From Luteimonas_C sp035250245 (lineage in GTDB: Bacteria; Pseudomonadota; Gammaproteobacteria; Xanthomonadales; Xanthomonadaceae), in contig DATFFH010000077.1 in NCBI GenBank assembly GCA_035250245.1, positions 82,471 through 146,470 of the forward strand: a stretch of DNA of 64,000 nt, given 5' to 3'. Positions 53,547 to 61,840 of this stretch are shown piece after piece. The notes beneath the pieces were generated by a model. The model was given only the letters and a program-made list of their open reading frames with translations, had not been told where the DNA came from and searched no databases. Position 1 is the first letter of the stretch, and each line of letters starts with the position of its first letter. A program made the position numbers and the translations under genes.

Positions 53547-54227
53547 ATGGATAAGCCCAAGAATGCCGAAGCCGCCCGGCGGGGCCAGAAAAAGACGGGC
53601 AAACGCTCGGTCGGCAGACCGCAGCGCGATGCCCGCGACCTGCGCCCGCAATTGCTCGATGCGGCCATCGCCTGCTTCGTCCGCGAAGGCATGGCCGCGA
53701 CCTCGTTGCGCGCGATCGCGACGGAGGCCGGCGTGACCCCGGCTCTGCTGCATTACTACTTCGGCGACAAGGCGCAATTGCAGGAAGCCTTCGTGCAGGA
53801 GCGGATGATGCCGGCCTTCATGACGGTGCGCGAAACCATGGTGCGCGCCGGCGAAGACGTCGCCGCCACCGTGGCCGCTTTCGTCAACGGCGTGACCGAA
53901 GTGGTGCGCAAGCATCCGTGGTTTCCGCAGATATGGGTGCGCGAAGTGCTGTGCGAAGGCGGCGCGCTGCGCGATCTGCTGATCACCCGCATCGCCCCGG
54001 AAATCACCCGCACCATCGCCGGCCGCTTCGCAGCCGCGCAGGCGCGCGGGGAGCTCAATCCCGATCTGGATCCGCGCCTGCTGATGACTTCGTTGGTCGG
54101 GCTGACCTTGTTTCCGATCGCCGGCACGCCGATCTGGCGCACCATTTTCGATGCCCGGGATCTGGGCCTGGACGACATCCGCATGCATGCGCTCGTCTTG
54201 CTCGACCGCGGACTGGAGCTGAAATGA
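53547..54227 (+). CDS. TetR family repressor of an ABC efflux operon (CecR-like)
   Basis: The 226-residue protein has a basic N-terminal extension followed by a TetR helix-turn-helix (about 38-82: L-R-A-I-A-T-E-A-G-V-T-P-A-L-L-H-Y-Y-F) and a ligand-binding domain. Its stop overlaps the start of the HlyD-like gene (ATGA), and the gene order TetR-HlyD-ABC ATPase-ABC permease equals the E. coli cecR-ybhG-ybhF-ybhS arrangement. It should repress that operon until an inducing compound is bound. Confidence 0.92.
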   Translation: MDKPKNAEAARRGQKKTGKRSVGRPQRDARDLRPQLLDAAIACFVREGMAATSLRAIATEAGVTPALLHYYFGDKAQLQEAFVQERMMPAFMTVRETMVRAGEDVAATVAAFVNGVTEVVRKHPWFPQIWVREVLCEGGALRDLLITRIAPEITRTIAGRFAAAQARGELNPDLDPRLLMTSLVGLTLFPIAGTPIWRTIFDARDLGLDDIRMHALVLLDRGLELK

Positions 54228-55204
54228 AACCGAACGCCATGCCCCGGCTGCGCACGCTCGCCTTCGCCGCCGCCGCTCTGGCCGCGCTCGCGGCCTGCAA
54301 ACAGGAACCTGCGCAAGCGCTGGGCACGCTCGAATTCGACCGCATCACGCTGCCGGCGCCGGTCAGCGAGAAGATCGTGCGCATCGACGTGCGCGAAGGC
54401 CAGCAAGTCGCTGCGGGCGCGCCGCTGATGCGATTGGAATTGACCCGGACCGAGTCGCAGCTCGCCGCCGCCAAAGCGCAGGCGCAGCAGGCGCGCGACG
54501 CGTTGCAGGAACTGAAGACCGGCCCGCGTAGCGAAGACATCGCCCAGGCGCGCGCGAACCTCTCCGCCGCGAAGGCGCAAGCCGCTGACGCGCAGGCCTA
54601 TTACGCGCGCCTGCAACCGCTGGGCCGGCAGAGGCTGGTCGCCGCATCGGACGTCGATCGCGCGCGCGCCGCGGCCGGCAACGCGCAGGCGCAAGTGCGC
54701 GCCGCGCAGGCCGCATTGCTGGAACTGGAGCGCGGCACCCGCAGCGAACAGATCGCGCAGGGCGAAGCGGCGCTGGCCGCGGCCGAAGCTCAGGCCGCGA
54801 CCCAGGCTGTGACGTTGGAGAAACTGGATCTGGTCGCGCCGCGTGCGGGCCGTGTGGATAGCGTGCCCTACAAGCTCGGCGATCAGGCGCCGATCGGTGC
54901 GCCCTTGGTGGTGATGCTGGTCGGCGATGCGCCTTATGCGCGGGTGTACGTGCCCGAACCGATCCGCGCGAACGTGAAGGTTGGCCAGGCCGCACGCGTG
55001 TTCGTCGACGGCCGCGACGGCGCCTTGAACGGCCGCGTGCGGATGATCCGCAGCGAGCCCAGCTTCACGCCGTATTACGCGCTGATCGGCAAGGACGCGG
55101 CGCGGTTGAGTTACCTGGCCGAGATCCAGTTGGACAAGAGCGCGGCGGAATTGCCGGCGGGATTGCCGTTGCGGGTGGAGTTTGCGGAAGGGGATCGCGG
55201 GTGA
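54224..55204 (+). CDS. HlyD/YbhG-type membrane-fusion lipoprotein
   Basis: The ATG at 54224 gives 326 residues. A lipoprotein leader ends L-A-A-C-K (Cys near 25). The protein has a biotinyl-lipoyl-like part (I-D-V-R-E-G-Q-Q-V-A-A-G-A-P-L-M-R-L), a long Ala/Gln/Glu coiled-coil hairpin (about 85-205) and a barrel with V-Y-V-P-E-P-I-R-A-N-V-K-V-G-Q-A-A. It is the periplasmic adaptor of a macrolide-type or multidrug ABC export system. Unlike most HlyD proteins it is lipid-anchored. It overlaps TetR, while the ATPase begins 262 bases later past a repeat-filled gap. Confidence 0.9.
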   Translation: MKPNAMPRLRTLAFAAAALAALAACKQEPAQALGTLEFDRITLPAPVSEKIVRIDVREGQQVAAGAPLMRLELTRTESQLAAAKAQAQQARDALQELKTGPRSEDIAQARANLSAAKAQAADAQAYYARLQPLGRQRLVAASDVDRARAAAGNAQAQVRAAQAALLELERGTRSEQIAQGEAALAAAEAQAATQAVTLEKLDLVAPRAGRVDSVPYKLGDQAPIGAPLVVMLVGDAPYARVYVPEPIRANVKVGQAARVFVDGRDGALNGRVRMIRSEPSFTPYYALIGKDAARLSYLAEIQLDKSAAELPAGLPLRVEFAEGDRG

Positions 55205-55225
55205 TGTCCGCTTTTGCTTTTAGCC

Positions 55226-55379
55226 GTCATTCCCGCGAAGGCGGGAATCCAGTGACTTGCGCTTTCCCTAAAAAGTGGCGAAGCGATTGTGCTGCGTCGC
55301 GCGCCCTCACCCAACCCTCTCCCGCAAGCGGGAGAAGGCTCAAGCCACGTCACTGGATTCCCGCCTTCGCGGGAATGAC
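55226..55379. repeat. Family F inverted repeat (dRS3-like) with internal E fragment
   Basis: Two perfect 31-base inverted arms (55226-55256, 55349-55379) contain ATTCCCGCGAAGGCGGGAAT. The ATTCCC-N8-GGGAAT part equals the consensus of Neisseria dRS3 repeats. A family E fragment (CTCTCCCGCAAGCGGGAGAA, near 55317) lies between them. The element sits inside the efflux operon between the adaptor and ATPase genes. Confidence 0.88.
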
Positions 55380-55392
55380 AGCTAAAGCAAGG

Positions 55393-55416
55393 GCAGCGGA
55401 GCAAGCCCCGCTCTAC
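55393..55416. repeat. REP family B, single arm
   Basis: An inverted family B arm (with GCCCCG for GCTCCG) directly follows the family F pair and precedes the ABC ATPase start by 50 bases. Confidence 0.82.
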
Positions 55417-55466
55417 AAAGCCAAAGCGGGTGTCGGAACGACGGCCGACGACGCAGGGGGCGGGTT

Positions 55467-56453
55467 ATGAACGCGATTCCCGCCAACTCCTCCGACCTCG
55501 CCATCCGCGCCCGCGGCCTGAGCAAGACCTTCGGCCAGCTGCAGGCGGTGAAAGACGTCGACCTGAGCGTGCCGCGCGCCTGCGTCTACGGCTTCCTGGG
55601 TCCGAACGGCTCGGGCAAGTCCACCACTATCCGCATGCTGTGCGGCCTGCTGACGCCGACCGCGGGCGAGATCGAAGTGCTCGGCTTGAAGATTCCCGAA
55701 CAGGCCGAGGAACTGCGCCGCCGGATCGGCTACATGACCCAGAAATTCTCGTTGTTCGAAGACCTGACCGTGCGCGAGAACCTGGAGTTCCTGGCCGCGG
55801 TGCAGGACATCCCGAAAAAGGAAGCCGCCAAGCGCATCGACGACCTCGTCCAGCAATACCATTTCGAAGACCGGCAGAAGCAACTCGCCGGCACGATGAG
55901 CGGCGGCCAGAAGCAGCGCCTGGCGCTGGCGGGCGCGGTGATCCAGAAGCCGGAACTATTGTTCCTGGATGAGCCGACCAGCGCGGTGGATCCCGAATCG
56001 CGCCGCGATTTCTGGGAGAAATTGTTCGACCTGGCCGACGCCGGCACGACCATCCTGGTCTCCACCCACTACATGGACGAAGCTGAGCGTTGCCATCGCA
56101 TCGCGATCCTCGACCTGGGTGCGTTGGTGGCCGACGGCACTCCGGCGGAACTGACTGAAGCCTTGCGCGGCCGCACCGTGCTGGTCGATGCGGCCGAGCC
56201 GCGGCGCGCGCAGAAAGCATTGATCGCGGTGCCCGGCGTGCTCAGCGTGGCCCAGATCGGCAATAGTTTGCGGGTGCTGACCGATCAGAACGGAGATGCC
56301 GCCGAACGCATCGGCCAGGCTTTGCGCGAGGCAGGATTGGAAGCCGAAGTCGGCGCCTCGCAACCGAACCTGGAAGACGTGTTCGTCTCGGCCACCGGCG
56401 GCGGCAGCGACGACGACCGCGACGGCAAGAGCAAGAAACAGGAGGCGGCATGA
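55467..56453 (+). CDS. ABC transporter ATP-binding protein (YbhF half-like)
   Basis: This 328-residue ATPase has Walker A G-P-N-G-S-G-K-S-T (about 45-53), Q-loop Q-K-F-S, signature M-S-G-G-Q-K-Q-R (about 143), Walker B L-L-F-L-D-E-P (about 164) and the H-loop T-H-Y-M-D. The C-terminal region (about 230-310) and S-Q-P-N-L-E-D-V-F are typical of ABC-2 drug exporters. E. coli YbhF has two such domains; this protein has one. It drives the permease that overlaps it by four bases. Confidence 0.95.
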   Translation: MNAIPANSSDLAIRARGLSKTFGQLQAVKDVDLSVPRACVYGFLGPNGSGKSTTIRMLCGLLTPTAGEIEVLGLKIPEQAEELRRRIGYMTQKFSLFEDLTVRENLEFLAAVQDIPKKEAAKRIDDLVQQYHFEDRQKQLAGTMSGGQKQRLALAGAVIQKPELLFLDEPTSAVDPESRRDFWEKLFDLADAGTTILVSTHYMDEAERCHRIAILDLGALVADGTPAELTEALRGRTVLVDAAEPRRAQKALIAVPGVLSVAQIGNSLRVLTDQNGDAAERIGQALREAGLEAEVGASQPNLEDVFVSATGGGSDDDRDGKSKKQEAA

Positions 56454-57568
56454 ATTTCCGCCGCTTGTTCGCGATCGTGGTCAAGGAATTGCGGCAGATG
56501 CGGCGCGACCGCATCACCCTGGCGATGATCGTCGGCATCCCGGTGATGCAGCTGATCCTGTTCGGCTACGCCATCAACCTCAATTTGCGCGGCTTGAACG
56601 CCGGCATCGCCGATCAGGCCAATACCGCGTCCTCGCGCGCGCTGGTGATGGACATGGTGGCCACCGGCGTGATCAAGCCGAACTTGGCCGCCACGTCGCC
56701 GCAGGAACTGATGGAACGGCTGCGCCGTGGCGAGATCAGCGTGGGCATCGCCATCCCGCACGATTTCGAACGCCGCCGCTACGACGGCCGCGAAGCGGTG
56801 CAGGTGCTGGTGGACGGCAGCGACACGGTGGTGCAGAGCGCGGCGGTCCAACTGGCGCAGACGCCGTTGGACAACACTGCGACCAGCAATACGTGGCCGC
56901 TGCGCGGCGGCGCCACGTCGCTGCGCGCGGGCCAGATCAGCGTGGTCAGCTTCTACAATCCGGAGCGGCGTTCGGCGGTGAATATCGTGCCCGGGCTGAT
57001 CGGCGTGATCCTGACCATGACCATGGTGCTGTTCACGGGCGTTGCGATCGTGCGCGAGCGCGAGCGCGGCAACATGGAGCTGCTGATCGCCACGCCCGTC
57101 AGCCGCTCGGAACTGATGATCGGCAAGGTGCTGCCTTATGCCGCCATCGGCCTGATCCAGACCACGGTGGTGCTGGCCCTTGGCGTGTGGTTGTTCCAGG
57201 TGCCGGTGCGCGGCGGCGTGCTGGACGTGTACTTGGCCTCGGTGCTGCTCATTCTGGCCAACCTGACTCTGGGCTTGTTGATTTCGACCAAGGCGCAGTC
57301 GCAGTTCCAGGCGATGCAGATGACGTTCTTCGTGTTCCTGCCGTCGATCCTGCTGTCGGGCTTCATGTTCCCGTTCGCCGGCATGCCCAAGGTGGTGCAG
57401 TGGCTGGCCGAAGCGTTGCCGCTGACTCACTTCCTGCGCCTGATCCGCGGCATCATGCTGCGCGGCGCGAACCTCTGGGAGTTGTGGCCGGACGTGTTGG
57501 CCTTGCTGGCTTTCACCGCGGTAATGATGACGCTGGCGATCTTGCGTTTCCGCAAGCGTTTGGACTGA
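56450..57568 (+). CDS. ABC-2 type permease (YbhS-like)
   Basis: The 372-residue protein has an N-terminal membrane helix (about 20-42), a periplasmic domain (about 45-170) and five C-terminal helices, the ABC-2 permease layout. Signature sequences are K-E-L-R-Q-M-R-R-D-R near 12, I-V-R-E-R-E-R-G-N-M-E-L-L near 202 and L-P-L-T-H-F-L-R-L-I-R-G-I near 322. It would form a homodimer with the ATPase above. Only one permease gene is present, where the E. coli set has two (YbhS and YbhR). Confidence 0.93.
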   Translation: MNFRRLFAIVVKELRQMRRDRITLAMIVGIPVMQLILFGYAINLNLRGLNAGIADQANTASSRALVMDMVATGVIKPNLAATSPQELMERLRRGEISVGIAIPHDFERRRYDGREAVQVLVDGSDTVVQSAAVQLAQTPLDNTATSNTWPLRGGATSLRAGQISVVSFYNPERRSAVNIVPGLIGVILTMTMVLFTGVAIVRERERGNMELLIATPVSRSELMIGKVLPYAAIGLIQTTVVLALGVWLFQVPVRGGVLDVYLASVLLILANLTLGLLISTKAQSQFQAMQMTFFVFLPSILLSGFMFPFAGMPKVVQWLAEALPLTHFLRLIRGIMLRGANLWELWPDVLALLAFTAVMMTLAILRFRKRLD

Positions 57569-57703
57569 TTCCGCGCTCGCATACGTCCCTGCCCGAGAGC
57601 CATTCGTCCCATGGTGCCGGGAGCAGATGCGGATTGTGTGCTGCGTCATACTTCCGCGCGAAGCTGCATGCTAACGTCCGCCCGCCGAAGCGGGGGAAGC
57701 GCT

Positions 57704-59554
57704 ATGCGATGGGGCGGTTGGCGGGTGTGGTCCGAGGATGGTGGATTCCACCTCTGGAGCTGGATCGGGCCTTGGCCCGGATTACAGTTCTTATTGTTGC
57801 TAGCCGCCTTGCTCGTAGTGCGGCAGGATGCGCCCACGCCGGCTGAGCGAGCTCCCGTCGCGTCGGCGCATGCGGCTACCGCCGCACAGAGCGCGACCGT
57901 CAAGCCGCCTCCGGTGAAATCGGGTCCGCAGCCGCCGCAGCGCATACCGATTACGGCCAACGACGCCGCGCGATTCCTGGCCCAGGCTACTTTCGGGCCG
58001 AAGCTGGAGGAGATCGATAGCGTCCGCCAGCTCGGCTACAACGGCTGGGTCAACGAGCAATTCGCCCAGCCGGCGTCGTCGCAGCTGGACTTCATCGCCG
58101 CCGCCGGTCCGGAGATGAAGCGCGAGTGGCGCCTGGACGCCTGGTTCGTCAATGCGCTTGGCGGGCAGGATCCGTACAACGCTTCGCTGGTCCACCGCGA
58201 CCAGTTGCGCCAACGCATCGCTTTCGCTTTGAGCGAAATCTTCGTGGTATCCGATGCGACCTCGGACTCTTTGGGTGGCCAAGTCCGGGGCATGACGCAC
58301 TATTACGACACGCTCGCGCGCGGTTCGTTCGGCAATTATCGCCAACTGCTGGAAGACGTCACCCTGCATCCGGTGATGGGCGTGTTCTTGTCGGCGCTCG
58401 GCAACCAAAAGCCGAATGCGGCCAACAACATCCGCCCCGACGAGAATTACGCGAGGGAAGTGCTGCAATTGTTCAGCATCGGCTTGGTGATGCTGAATCC
58501 CGACGGCACGCCGAAGCTGGACACGGCCGGCAAGCCGATTCCGAGCTACAACCAGGAAACGGTGAAGGGCTTCGCCCACGTTTTCACCGGATGGACCTTC
58601 AAGAAGTGCGTGACGCTGGGCGATTTCACCTGCTACGTCTACGATTCGTCCGATCCGTCGTGGACGACGCGCATGGAGAACTTCGCTTCCTACCACGCCT
58701 CGGCGCAAGACAAACAGCTGCTGATCTATCCGGGCGTCGCCTTGCCCAACGGCATGCTGGCCGGCGGGGGCGGCGCGCAGAACAATCTGAAGGCCGCGCT
58801 GGACAACATCTACAACCATCCCAACGTCGGTCCCTTCATCGGTCGGCAGCTCATCCAGCGTCTAGTCACCAGCAACCCCAGTCCGGCCTACGTCGCCCGC
58901 GTGGCCGCCGCGTTCGACAACAACGGCCAGGGCGTGCGCGGCGACATGAAGGCGGTGATCCGCGCGATCCTGTTCGATGCCGAGGCGCGCGATCCCGGCT
59001 CGCAGCCGCCGAATTTCGGCAAGGTGCGCGAACCGCTGCTGCGCCTGACCCATCTCTGGCGCGCCATGAACGCGCGCTCGCGATCGGGCCACATGGACGA
59101 GTTCTGGACCTTGGACATGTACCTCGGCCAGTCGCCGATGTATGCGGCTTCGGTGTTCAACTTCTTCAGCCCGCGCTATACGCCCAGCGGCGAGTTGACC
59201 GACCTGAAGCTGGCCGCGCCCGAGCTGCAACTGGCCACCGATTACATGATGCCGAGCACCGAAGGCTATCTGGGCTACAAAACCTTCGAGGTGTTCACCG
59301 AAAACCCGGATCTCGGACCGAACGAGATCGCGATCGACATCAGCCGAGATACGCCGCTGGCGGCGGACGCGGCCGCGCTGATCGACCGCTACAACCTGCT
59401 GTTCCTTTCCGGGCAGATGTCCTCCGGCATGCGCCAGACGCTGTTGACGCGCTTGAACGGCATCCCCGGCGGCAGCGTCGACGGCCGCCGGGAGCGGGTG
59501 AAGGAAGCGCTGTACCTGATCGTCAATTCGCCCGAATACGTGGTGCAGAAATGA
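57704..59554 (+). CDS. DUF1800 domain protein
   Basis: I place the start at the ATG at 57704 (616 residues), 8 bases after GGGGGAA. A membrane/signal segment (about 24-38) is followed by a Pro/Ala-rich linker (about 40-80). The rest matches DUF1800: D-A-A-R-F-L-A-Q-A-T-F-G-P (about 85), Q-R-I-A-F-A-L-S-E-I-F-V, E-N-Y-A-R-E-V-L-Q-L-F-S-I-G, F-T-G-W, and V-F-N-F-F-S-P near 484. The family's biochemical activity is unknown. Its partner, a DUF1501 protein, lies 22 bases downstream. Both are probably exported. Confidence 0.92.
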   Translation: MRWGGWRVWSEDGGFHLWSWIGPWPGLQFLLLLAALLVVRQDAPTPAERAPVASAHAATAAQSATVKPPPVKSGPQPPQRIPITANDAARFLAQATFGPKLEEIDSVRQLGYNGWVNEQFAQPASSQLDFIAAAGPEMKREWRLDAWFVNALGGQDPYNASLVHRDQLRQRIAFALSEIFVVSDATSDSLGGQVRGMTHYYDTLARGSFGNYRQLLEDVTLHPVMGVFLSALGNQKPNAANNIRPDENYAREVLQLFSIGLVMLNPDGTPKLDTAGKPIPSYNQETVKGFAHVFTGWTFKKCVTLGDFTCYVYDSSDPSWTTRMENFASYHASAQDKQLLIYPGVALPNGMLAGGGGAQNNLKAALDNIYNHPNVGPFIGRQLIQRLVTSNPSPAYVARVAAAFDNNGQGVRGDMKAVIRAILFDAEARDPGSQPPNFGKVREPLLRLTHLWRAMNARSRSGHMDEFWTLDMYLGQSPMYAASVFNFFSPRYTPSGELTDLKLAAPELQLATDYMMPSTEGYLGYKTFEVFTENPDLGPNEIAIDISRDTPLAADAAALIDRYNLLFLSGQMSSGMRQTLLTRLNGIPGGSVDGRRERVKEALYLIVNSPEYVVQK

Positions 59555-59576
59555 GCGCGCAACCGAGGATGACGCG

Positions 59577-60968
59577 ATGAAACGCCGGGAGTTCCTGCGC
59601 AACAGTATCTGCGCCGCGCTGGGTGGCGCCGGCTTGTATTCGGCGCTGGGCAATCTGCGCCTGCTAGAGGCTGCTACGCGCGCCTATGGGCCGACGGCGT
59701 TCAGCGACTACAAAGCCATGGTGTGCGTGTTCATGTTCGGCGGCAACGACGCCATGAACATGGTGATCCCGCGCGACGCGACGCATTACGGCCAATACTC
59801 GGCGGCGCGCGCCACGCTGGCGGTGCCGCAGTCCTCGCTGCTGCCGCTGACGCCGCAGGCCGGCGGAGGCGCGTCGGACGGTGCGGACTACGCTTTGCAG
59901 GCTTCGACCAATGCCGAAGAAACGATCGGCATGGGCGGCCTGCAGTCGTTGTTCAACGACGGTAAAGCCGCGATCGTGGGCAATGTCGGCACGCTGGTGC
60001 GGCCGGTGACCAAGGCCGAATTCCAGAACGGCACTGCGGCGTTGCCGCCGCAACTGTTCTCGCACAACGACCAGCAATCGTACTGGCAGGTCTCGCGCAG
60101 CGACGACGGCCGAAATCTGGGTTGGGGCGGGCGCATCGCCGATCTGCTGCACGACGCGAACCCCGGCGCATTCATTCCAATGACCGTTTCCTTGAATTTC
60201 GAGAGCGGGCTCGAGCGTTCGGCGAACGGCAACCAGTACGTGGTCGGCAATGACGGCCCGCGTTATTTCAATTGGTTCGAGTGGGATGGCGACCGCCGCA
60301 CGGCGTACCTAAAGTTGAATTCGGAAATCCAGGCGCATGCGTTCGAACGCAGCTACGCGGCCTCGTTCCATCGCGCCCGCGAGAACGCGAGCGCGGTAGG
60401 CGCTGCCTTGGAGAGTTCGACGCCGCTGACTACCGCGTTCCCGGACAGCGAATTGGGGCGGCAGTTGAAGATGGTCGCGCGTTTGATCAAGGTCCGCGCC
60501 GAACTGGGCTTGAAGAGGCAGATCTATTTCGTGTCTATGGGCGGATTCGATCACCACGACGGCTTGCTGAGCGGCCAGCCGGTGTTGCTGGCGCGGTTGT
60601 CGAGGGCGGTGAAGGCTTTCTACGACGCGACCGTCGAGCTGGGCATCGCCAACAACGTCGCGACCTTCACCGCATCGGATTTCGGCCGCACGCTGTCGTC
60701 GAACGGCGACGGCTCGGACCACGGCTGGGGCGGCCATCATTTCATTGTCGGCGGCGGAGTGCGCGGCGGACGCTTCTACGGAACGATGCCCAAGTTGCAG
60801 AACGGCGGCAGCGACGACGCAGGGTGGGGGCAGATCATCCCGACCACGTCGGTCGACCAGTACGCGGCGACGCTGGCGCGGTGGTTCGGCGTGGCGGATA
60901 CGGATTTGGATCTGATTTTCCCGAATTTGGGGAATTTCGGCAGTCGCAATCTCGGGTTCATGGCCTAG
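59577..60968 (+). CDS. DUF1501 domain protein with Tat-like signal
   Basis: The 463-residue protein starts M-K-R-R-E-F-L-R-N-S, a twin-arginine signal pattern, so it is probably exported in folded form. DUF1501 belongs to the alkaline-phosphatase/sulfatase-like superfamily. The characteristic M-F-G-G-N-D-A-M-N-M (about 53-62), M-G-G-F-D-H-H-D-G (about 321) and S-D-F-G-R-T-L-S-S-N-G-D-G-S-D-H-G-W-G (about 364-382) are present and could bind metal. It follows the DUF1800 gene by 22 bases; these two families are commonly encoded together. The substrate is unknown. Confidence 0.92.
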   Translation: MKRREFLRNSICAALGGAGLYSALGNLRLLEAATRAYGPTAFSDYKAMVCVFMFGGNDAMNMVIPRDATHYGQYSAARATLAVPQSSLLPLTPQAGGGASDGADYALQASTNAEETIGMGGLQSLFNDGKAAIVGNVGTLVRPVTKAEFQNGTAALPPQLFSHNDQQSYWQVSRSDDGRNLGWGGRIADLLHDANPGAFIPMTVSLNFESGLERSANGNQYVVGNDGPRYFNWFEWDGDRRTAYLKLNSEIQAHAFERSYAASFHRARENASAVGAALESSTPLTTAFPDSELGRQLKMVARLIKVRAELGLKRQIYFVSMGGFDHHDGLLSGQPVLLARLSRAVKAFYDATVELGIANNVATFTASDFGRTLSSNGDGSDHGWGGHHFIVGGGVRGGRFYGTMPKLQNGGSDDAGWGQIIPTTSVDQYAATLARWFGVADTDLDLIFPNLGNFGSRNLGFMA

Positions 60969-60981
60969 CGCGCTTAGCTTT

Positions 60982-61005
60982 GTAGAGCGGAGCTCGCTCC
61001 GCTGC
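60982..61005. repeat. REP family B, single arm
   Basis: GTAGAGCGGAGCTCGCTCCG lies 13 bases after the DUF1501 stop, with no partner arm. A family E fragment follows about 35 bases later. Confidence 0.85.
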
Positions 61006-61038
61006 TTTTGCTTTTCGCAGGCGGCTGCAAATGCGAAA

Positions 61039-61096
61039 AGCCGAACCCTCTCCCTGGCGCTTCGCGCCTGTCCCTCTCCCGCGAGGGGAGAGGGAC
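61039..61096. repeat. REP family E fragment
   Basis: This contains the core CCTCTCCCTGGCGCTTCGCG and ends CCCGCGAGGGGAGAGGGAC, matching the right-hand portion of the copies at 5351-5505 and 29705-29936. It ends 4 bases before the stop of the small membrane protein gene. Confidence 0.82.
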
Positions 61097-61099
61097 GAG

Positions 61100-61315
61100 T
61101 CAGTCGCGTTTTCGCCCGCGCTCGCGCCAGGCGAGTGCGCAGGCGAGGGCGATCAGCAACAGCGAGCCGATCAACCATAGCCAGGCGATCGCGGTCAGTT
61201 GGAATTCGTTGCGATACGCCTTTCCGAAAAACTGGACCAAGCCCAATACGCCTACGCCCAGGAACCAAAGGCTGAGCGCGTAACTGGGTCTGGATAGCGG
61301 GCCGGGAGAGGTCAT
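61100..61315 (-). CDS. Small two-helix membrane protein
   Basis: The 71-residue protein has two hydrophobic segments (about 13-30 and 44-61) and a basic C-terminus (R-E-R-G-R-K-R-D). I do not recognise a family. It starts 16 bases after the GNAT stop on the same strand and is the last gene of the miaB-HAD-GNAT group, so co-transcription is likely. Confidence 0.72.
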   Translation of the reverse strand: MTSPGPLSRPSYALSLWFLGVGVLGLVQFFGKAYRNEFQLTAIAWLWLIGSLLLIALACALAWRERGRKRD

Positions 61316-61330
61316 GCGAAGGGCGTGCGC

Positions 61331-61825
61331 TTACAGGAACCGATACATCACATAAGCGTCCACCGGCCCCAGCTGCGCATGCCGGAACGCCTTGGGCAAG
61401 GTGCCGACGATCTGGAAACCGTGCTTCTGCCACAGTTTCACCGCGCCGACATTGGTGCTGACCACGAAATTGAACTGCATCGCCGCGAATCCGGCGCGGC
61501 GGGCTTCTTCCAGCGAGTGTTCGCACAGCAGCGAACCGATGCCGCGGCCGCGCACCGCCGAGGACACCATGTAGCTGCCGTTGGCGACATGATCGCCCAG
61601 GCCGATCTGGTTCGGTGCCAGGCGATAGGCGCCCAGGACCTCGCCGCCGGCCTCGGCGACGAAACAGCGCGCCGGCGGTGTGGTCCACATGTCTCGGGCT
61701 TGTTCGAACGACAGGTCGGGCGGATAGGAATAGGTGTCGCCGCGGACGACCACTTCGCGGAAGAACGGCCAGACGCGGTCGAATTCGTCTGCGTCGATTT
61801 CTCGAACTCCGATTTCGGTCTGCAT
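61331..61825 (-). CDS. GNAT family N-acetyltransferase
   Basis: This 164-residue protein has the GNAT acetyl-CoA motif R-G-R-G-I-G-S-L-L (about 91-99) and the later F-V-V-S-T-N-V-G-A-V-K-L-W-Q-K-H-G-F (about 121-138), as in phosphinothricin- or small-molecule-acetyltransferase-like members. The substrate is unknown. It lies between the HAD protein and a small membrane protein, 15 bases from each, on the miaB strand. Confidence 0.9.
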   Translation of the reverse strand: MQTEIGVREIDADEFDRVWPFFREVVVRGDTYSYPPDLSFEQARDMWTTPPARCFVAEAGGEVLGAYRLAPNQIGLGDHVANGSYMVSSAVRGRGIGSLLCEHSLEEARRAGFAAMQFNFVVSTNVGAVKLWQKHGFQIVGTLPKAFRHAQLGPVDAYVMYRFL

Positions 61826-61840
61826 GGCGATGCTTCGTCG

